Below, in pieces: positions 58,278 through 64,000 of a DNA stretch of 64,000 nt (position 1 is the first letter of the stretch; each line of letters starts with the position of its first letter). The position numbers and the translations under genes were made by a program. The stretch spans positions 59,832,980-59,896,979 of the forward strand of contig CM068385.1 of NCBI GenBank assembly GCA_034770075.1, given 5' to 3'. Source of the stretch: Aralia elata. Its lineage: Eukaryota > Streptophyta > Magnoliopsida > Apiales > Araliaceae. The notes under the pieces are model-generated. The model had not been told where the DNA came from and ran no database searches. It worked only from the letters and a program-made list of their open reading frames with translations.

Positions 58278-59908
58278 TTCTAGGTCGTCCATTCTTAGCA
58301 ACAGGGAGAACGTTGATAGATGTACAAAAAGGTGAATTAACAATGAGAGTTCAAGATCAGGAAGTCACCTTTAATGTATTTAAATCGATGAAATTCCCTA
58401 AGGAGGGCGAGGAATGCTTACGGATAGACCTGCTTGATGAAATCGTGAATGAACAAACCAGGGCAATTATTATTGAAGATCCATTAGAAGCTGCTCTGGT
58501 TGGGATAGAGACTTTTGATAATCCAGATGAGTGGGATTATGTCAAGGTTCTAGACTCATTACCTATTCCTCGGAAATTCAGCAGGCAATTTGATGTACTT
58601 GACCGGCCGAACGAAGGAGAAAAGAGGTCCAAACCGTCAGTGGAAGAGCCACCTGTGCTTGAGCTTAAACCTCTTCCATCTCATTTACGGTATGCTTACT
58701 TGGGAGACTCAGACACACTACCAATAATAGTTTCTGCGCATTTGAATGAATCTCAAGAAGAAAAACTATTAAGGGTTTTGCGTGAGTATAAAACATCAAT
58801 TGGGTGGACAATAGCAGATATCAAGGGAATCAGTCCGTCGTTTTGCATGCATAAAATTCTGCTTGAAGAAGGAGCAAAACCGGTCATTGAGTAACAATGA
58901 AGATTGAATCCGATTATGAAAGACGTGGTGAAGAAGGAGATTATTAAGTGGTTAGACGCCGGTATTATCTATCCAATTTCAGATAGTGCTTGGGTAAGTC
59001 CCGTTCAATGTGTACCTAAGAAGGGAGGAATGACAGTGGTTGAGAACGAAAACAATGAACTCATTCCTACAAGAATGGTCACAGGTTGGAGAGTGTGTAT
59101 GGATTACCGCAAGTTGAACAAAGCTACGCGCAAGGATCACTTTCCTTTGCCATTTATTGATCAGATGTTGGATAGGTTGTCCGGTCATCAGTTCTATTGC
59201 CTTCTCGATGGATACTCAGGATATAACCAGATAGTGATAGCTCCGGAAGATCAAGAGAAAACAACTTTTACATGTCCGTATGGAACGTTTGCATTCCGGA
59301 GAATGTCTTTCGGGTTATGTAATGCACCGGCTACATTCCAACGATGCATGATGGCTATCTTCTCGGATATGGTTGAGCATAATTTGGAGGTATTTATGGA
59401 TGACTTCTTTGTATTCGGTGATAGTTTTGACTTGTGTCTTAATAATCTCATCTTAGTACTGAAGCGTTGTGTGGAGACGAATCTGGTGCTTAATTGGGAA
59501 AAGTGCCACTTTATGGTGCAAGAAGGGATTATTCTGGGGCATAAAGTATCCGATGCAGGTCTAGAGGTGGATAGGGCAAAGATTGAAACCATTGAAAAGC
59601 TACCTCCACCGACATCTGTAAAAGGTATTAGAAGTTTTCTCGGACATGCAGGATTCTACAGTCGATTCATCAAGGATTTCTCAAAAATTTCAAAACCATT
59701 GTGTTCACTCCTTGAAAAAGATGTTCCCTTTAATATGGATCAAGCTCGCATCGAAGCCTTTGAAGTGCTGAAAAAGAAGTTAATCACAGCCCCGATCATA
59801 GTTGCTCCCGATTGGACTTTGCCTTTTGAGTTGATGTGTGACGCAAGTGATTATGCAGTAGGAGTTGTGCTGGGTCAGCGAAGGGATAAGGTTTTTCACA
59901 CCATCTAG
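58175..59908 (+). pseudogene. Athila-like reverse transcriptase
   Basis: Protease end (DFIILDYEED, ILGRPFLATGR) then the RT domain. Visible are WVSPVQCVPKKGG, WRVCMDYRKLNKATRKDHFP, LDGYSGYNQI (first catalytic Asp), FGLCNAPATFQRCM and the active site FMDDFFVFG near 59395-59421. Stops at 58892-58894 (TAA), 58898-58900 (TGA) and 59906-59908 (TAG) interrupt one continuous frame. RNase H begins before the last stop (CDASDYAVGVVLGQR). Confidence 0.93.
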
Positions 59909-60250
59909 TGCTCAAGTAAGACACTCACAGAAGCTCAATCGAATTATACTACTACAGAGAAGGAGTTGCTTGCAGTAGTATTTGCCTTTGACAAGTTTCG
60001 AGCATATCTGATTGGAACCAAGGTGATTGTCTACACTGATCATGCAGCTATCAAATACTTGATTGCAAAGAAGGATGCTAAACCTAGGTTGATTCGTTGG
60101 GTCCTCTTGTTGCAAGAATTTAACTTGGAGATTCGAGATAGGAAAGGTACGGAGAATCAAGTGGCTGATCATCTTTCAAGGTTAGAGAATGCCGACATGC
60201 AGAAAAAGAATGATGTTGTAATCAATGAGTCGTTTCCAGATGAAAAATTG
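59909..60250 (+). pseudogene. Athila-like RNase H, remainder
   Basis: Same frame after the TAG at 59906. TTEKELLAVVFAFDKFRAYL and VYTDHAAIKYL carry RNase H acidic residues. RWVLLLQEFNLEI and ADHLSRLE end the domain. Confidence 0.92.
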
Positions 60251-61528
60251 TTTGGTATCAACACCGAAGTCCCTTGGTATGCTGATTATGTGAACTTTCT
60301 AGTCAGTAATGTTCTTCCGCAAGATTTCACTTCTCAGCAAAGAAAGAAATTTCTCCATGATGTCAAGCAATACTTTTGGGATGAGCCATTCCTCTTCAAA
60401 ACTTGTGCGGATCAGATGATAAGACGTTGTGTGCCACAGGTAGAAATGGAGAGCATCTTGACTCATTGTCATTCGTCAGATTATGGAGGCCATTATGGAG
60501 GAGAAAGAACTGCAGCCAAGGTCTTACAGTCGGGATTTTTTTGGCCTTCGTTGTTCAAGGACGCCCATCTCTTTGTGCTTAAGTGTGATAGATGTCAACG
60601 GGTTGGAAATATCTCGAAGCGGCACGAAATGCCTCTCAACACCATCCTTGAGGTTGAACTATTTGATGTTTGGGGTATCGACTTTATGGGGCCGTTTTCG
60701 TCATCATTCAACAATCAATACATACTTTTGGCAGTAGATTACGTGTCAAAATAGGTCGAAGCACTTGCATTACCCACCAATGATGCTAAAGTGGTTCTAC
60801 GGTTCCTGCACAAGAATATCTTTACTAGATTTGGTACACCAAGAGCCATAATCAGTGACGAAGGTACTCATTTTTGTAATAAGCAGTTCACTAAGTTGTT
60901 AGCTAAATACGGAGTCAAACACCGGATTGCTACAACTTATCATCCCCAAACGAATGGCCAAGCAGAGGTATCGAATCGGGAAATTAAGCAAATTCTGGAG
61001 AAAGTGGTAAACCCGACTCGTAAGGACTGGGCAATGAAACTAGACGATGCTTTATGGGCGTATCACACTGCTTATAAGAATCCCATCGGAATGTCGCCGT
61101 ATCGTATGGTTTATGGGAAAGCTTGTCATTTACCGGTCGAACTTGAGCATAAGGCCTATTGGGCAATTCAAAAGTTGAACCTTGATCTTCAAGCCGCTGG
61201 TGAGAAAAGGTTGCTCCAATTGAACGAGATGGAGGAGTTTCGCCATCATGCCTATGAGAATGCCAAGTTGTACAAAGAAAAAGTCAAAAGGTGGCATGAC
61301 AAACGGATTGTGGATTGAAAGTTTGAACCGGGACAAGCTGTGTTGTTGTTCAATTCCAGGCTGCGGTTATTTCCTGGGAAGCTGAAGTCTAGATGGTCAG
61401 GCCCTTTCATTATTACTGCTGTAGGATCTCATGGGGCAATTGAAGTCGAAGAGCCGGATTCAAAGCGCACATTCAAAGTCAACGGTCAGCGACTCAAACA
61501 TTATTGGGGAGGCGATGTGGATCGATAA
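60251..61528 (+). pseudogene. Athila-like integrase
   Basis: Same frame as RT. Zinc finger: HCHSSDYGGHYGG and CDRCQRVGN. Catalytic residues: WGIDFMGPF (Asp), ISDEGTHF (Asp) and NGQAEVSNREIKQ (Glu). C-terminus: WSGPFIITAV to the end of pol at 61528. Stops at 60752-60754 (TAG, at a Trp position) and 61316-61318 (TGA) break it. Confidence 0.93.
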
Positions 61529-62467
61529 GTATCAGTGATTCACCTTTCTGTTCCCGATCAAGCTGAAGCCTAATACTGCTGAGAGAGTCGGGCTGACGAC
61601 TATAAACCAAGCGCTTGATGGGAGGCAACCCAATCGTGATATTTTATTGCTTTCATAGAATTAGTTTCATTAATGTTTTTTTTAGGAGTAGTTTATGTGT
61701 GTTTGTTGTATTTGGTCTTCAATCTTCCGTGTTTAACTCATTTATGTGGTGTTTATTGAAACAGGGATACAATCTATGGGAATGATTTAGAAGGAGGAAA
61801 CATGTTCATTGGGATGGTACAAGAGAGGACAAGAGGATCAAGAGGAAAAAGCAGAAAAATTTTCAAGTCTGAGGATTCTCGCCCCGGCGAGAAAATTGCA
61901 CTAAGGTTTCTCGCCCCGGCGAGAACCTCTCTGTTGAAGCGCGCCCCGGCCTGGATTTTTCTCGCCCCAGCCCCAACCTCTCTGCCACTTCTCGCCCCAA
62001 CGAGGTTCACAAGCCTATTTTCTCGCCCCGGCGAGAATCACGGAATTCAGTTTTTAAAATCCGATTCTAATTTGATGTTTAACATTCCAACTCCCATGCA
62101 ACTTCTCCAAAACACTATTTCTCCTTCTCTAAGACCGACCCAACCCAAATTCCTCCTATTTCTCTTCGAATTTCCTTCCAATTACTTTCCATACTTGAAA
62201 TCCTACGCAAACCCTAAATTATACCATTATAAAAACAAACCCTAGCCTCTGTCTAATCCATCTCTCATTCATTAGACGGAATACTCTATGGTTTTCAAGG
62301 TTTCTATTTGCTCTATTATTGCATGCAAGTATTCTAGGGTTTACTCCTCAGATCTATTCCATTGGATTGTGCTTTTATCACTTCGGAGTTAGAAAAGTTG
62401 GAGTTTTAGGGGTATTGTGATTGCATAGCGGATTGTAGTGTTTGGGTTGTTTGTCAAAAGATCAATC
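61529..62467 (+). other. Athila-like spacer between pol and extra ORF
   Basis: Contains GGGAGGCAACCCA (61620-61632), a sequence I recognise as frequent after pol in Athila-like elements. A block with three exact TTCTCGCC-CC-GGCGAGAA hairpin motifs (61876, 61908, 62020) and degenerate ones follows (61870-62045). A 147-codon ORF across it has no domain and is not called a gene. Confidence 0.65.
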
Positions 62468-62700
62468 ATGGCTCCAAAGAGGCAACGTGGTGAAGGATCA
62501 TCGTCTACTCCATCCAGGGCCTTTGATCGAAGAAAGTTTGTCAGTGCAAAGGCAACTATCAGATATGAAACGTATACATCGGGTAAAGCTCTAACTCCCG
62601 AGCGCGGTCTCATGCCTGACGAGGTGGTTGATGGGGAGATGATGCATCAGATAGTCGAGAGGGGATGGGAGACATTCACTGCCCATTCGGAGCCTGCATG
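62468..62700 (+). pseudogene. Athila-like extra 3' ORF, truncated by an LTR
   Basis: ATG at 62468: MAPKRQRGEGSSSTP, then FDRRKFVSAKA, ERGLMPDE and ERGWETFTAHSEPAC. A basic start followed by RKFVS and RGW..F is typical of the additional ORF after pol in Athila-like elements (sometimes called env-like; the role is unknown). Only about 78 codons remain before the LTR at 62701 interrupts it. An upstream in-frame ATG at 62438 is less likely because homology starts at MAPK. Confidence 0.72.
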
Positions 62701-64000
62701 TGATGAGTGTGTTTTATACACCCAATTTGGGTACTTTTGGCCTTGATAATTTGCAAGTCTTTAGGTATTTTATGTGGTTTTTATATATTTTTATCTTATT
62801 TTTACATAAATTAGTTTTTAGTTATTTTTACATGTTTTATGTTGCTTTGATGCATTTTCATTATGTTTGTAGGAATTGAAATAAATACCGCTCGGATCGT
62901 TGTTTGTATTGACTCAATGTCCGTGCCTGGACGTCTGTGCCCGAATGGTAGTATGATGGAAATTTGTGCTTGGCGATGCTCGGTGCTTAATTTGATAACA
63001 TTTGGTAGTTGGGCGTGCACGGCGTCGGGAAGCGTGCACGGCGTGCGGCGTCGGCCAAGCCACGAGGGCAAGCTCATGCCTTGATATCCATGCCCGAATG
63101 ATAATATAGTGAAAAGTTGTGTTTGGCGATGCTCGACATTGATTTTGTTGACATGTGGAAGTTGGGCGTGCACGGCGTTGGATTGCGTGCACGGCGTCGG
63201 GCGGCGTGTCGTACGGCGTTGGCATTGGGCGCTGACACTCGGCGCAGCGCTGGCGTGAGGGCGCGCGCGGGCGGACTCGGCGTTGGCACTCGACAGGCGC
63301 TGGGCGCGGCGTGCGGGCGCGCGGAGCTGGCGTGCGGGCGCGCGGGCGAACTCGGCGTTGGCGCTGGGCGCGACGTGCGGCAAGTTGGGCGCGGGGCCTC
63401 AGCAGCTGGGCGGCATGCAGGCGCGGGCGTGCGGGCGTGCGGGCGTGCGGGCGCATGCCTAGGCGTGCGGGCGCACGGGCGGCACTCGACAGGTGCTGGG
63501 CGCGGCGTGCGGCAAGTTGGGCGCGGGGCCTCAGCAGCTGGGCGGCATGCAGGCGCGGGCGTGCGGGCGCACGCCTAGGCGTGCGGGCGCACGGGCGGCA
63601 CTCGGCGCTTGGCTCGGCAGCCTCGGCAGCGCAGCGGAGCGGCATGCAGGCGCTTGGGCGCGGGCGCACGCCTGGGCGTGCGGGCGCACGCCGCCGTGCT
63701 GAGTGCGATCTGACACAATCAACCCATAGTGCGATCTGAGCTCCATTTTGTCCGATTTTTGCTAGGGTTAGGGTTTCTTGATGAAGACTATATATATTCT
63801 CTTCCATGCCTCATATCAGACATCTAGAGAGAGGGAGGCTACAAAATACATCAACCAACAGTGCTCAAGGCTGCAAATCAAGCTGAATCAAGCCAAAAGC
63901 CAAGGAACTCAGTCAAGAAGAATTGCAAGGCCAAGGTGGAGAGCTAGAAATCTGCAGCAACCAAAGGAACACCATCTGAATAGCTTCAAAAGTGGTTTCA
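62701..64000 (+). repeat. second Athila-like LTR, running off the window
   Basis: Starts TGATGAGTGTGTTTTATACA inside the extra ORF (presumed duplication GCATG at 62696-62700; the right copy is outside). It has a GC-rich repeat island at 63010-63710 and a TATA-like TATATATATTC near 63788. No end is reached by 64000. Confidence 0.75.
63010..63710. repeat. GC-rich repeat island in LTR
   Basis: Dense short repeats of GCGTGCGGGCGC, GGCGTCGG and relatives. A 132-bp direct duplication is visible, since GTGCGGCAAGTTGGGCGCGG begins at 63375 and again at 63507. Long ORFs on both strands (up to 297 codons) are Ala/Arg/Gly/Pro low complexity without domains. Confidence 0.88.

Larger units (their letters stand above)
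54793..62700 (+). mobile_element. Athila-like Ty3/gypsy element (5' LTR to extra ORF)
   Basis: 5' LTR 54793-56087, tRNA-Asp-type primer site 56094-56111, gag-pol 56215-61528 in the order gag, zinc knuckle, protease, RT, RNase H, integrase, then a spacer with hairpin motifs and the start of an extra 3' ORF at 62468. That ORF is interrupted at 62701 by another LTR; the element's own 3' LTR is outside the window. Many stops and two frameshifts make it non-functional. It inserted into the chromovirus LTR at 54792. Confidence 0.9.

Noticed and set aside
61802..62245. 147-codon ORF before the Athila-like extra ORF
   Set aside because: It covers the hairpin repeat block and a pyrimidine-rich stretch; no similarity recognised.
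62811..63807. ORFs of 142-297 codons on both strands of the GC-rich island
   Set aside because: Ala/Arg/Pro/Gly-rich low complexity caused by high GC content, which lacks stops; no domain.

Overview
This is nuclear DNA of a flowering plant, probably a eudicot. The evidence is a spliced chloroplast-targeted gene with GT-AG introns, AT-rich intergenic DNA, and LTR retrotransposons of the plant Ty1/copia, chromovirus, Tat/Ogre-like and Athila-like groups. I cannot name the species. Apart from one cellular gene, almost everything here is nested transposable elements.

Region 1-11,000. The minus strand carries the first three coding exons of the chloroplast LepA/GUF1-type translation factor: exon 1 at 10518-10757 (transit peptide), exon 2 at 7628-7804 (P-loop and G2) and exon 3 at 6172-6258 (DTPG). 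The other exons lie beyond base 1, so intron 3 is at least 6.1 kb. That intron holds an antisense gag-less copia element (1455-5555, TSD AATAT) and a 1.2-kb AT-rich inverted repeat (1-1215).

Region 11,000-26,000. A MuDR-type transposase relic (about 11541-12756) is cut by an Athila-like LTR beginning at 12757. That LTR is itself cut by a copia-type LTR plus a partial second LTR (13259-16234, TSD TCTAC). A minus-oriented chromovirus LTR follows (from 17040), split by a solo chromovirus LTR (18170-21120, TSD CAATT). Next come another minus-oriented chromovirus LTR (21233-22754), a chromovirus pol tail with chromodomain (22770-23451), its polypurine tract and a 3' LTR (from 23486).

Region 26,000-51,150. 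Two complete but coding-defective Tat/Ogre-like elements lie on the minus strand, at 26039-36284 (TSD GCTGT) and 39571-49860 (TSD CATAC). Each sits inside a chromovirus LTR. Between them is a solo copia-type LTR (36797-38618, TSD TATAG). The Tat elements keep LTRs, primer-binding site, polypurine tract and a short leader ORF. They have lost different parts of gag-pol, and carry large tandem arrays between pol and the 3' LTR.

Region 51,150-64,000. After copia-type and chromovirus LTR fragments there is a chromovirus LTR (52406-54792) with heat-shock-element-like repeats upstream of a TATA box. It is cut by an Athila-like element (LTR 54793-56087, tRNA-Asp-type primer site, decayed gag-pol 56215-61528, start of an extra 3' ORF at 62468). 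That ORF is interrupted at 62701 by a further Athila-like LTR with a very GC-rich repeat island, running off the window.

The retroelement genes cannot work as they stand because of stops, frameshifts and deletions. The only gene likely to be working is the LepA homolog. I found no unmistakable new system. The best leads are the two RT-less Tat elements with conserved leader ORF, LTR dyads and fast-changing 3' arrays; the HSE-like LTR promoter; and the Athila hairpin motif.
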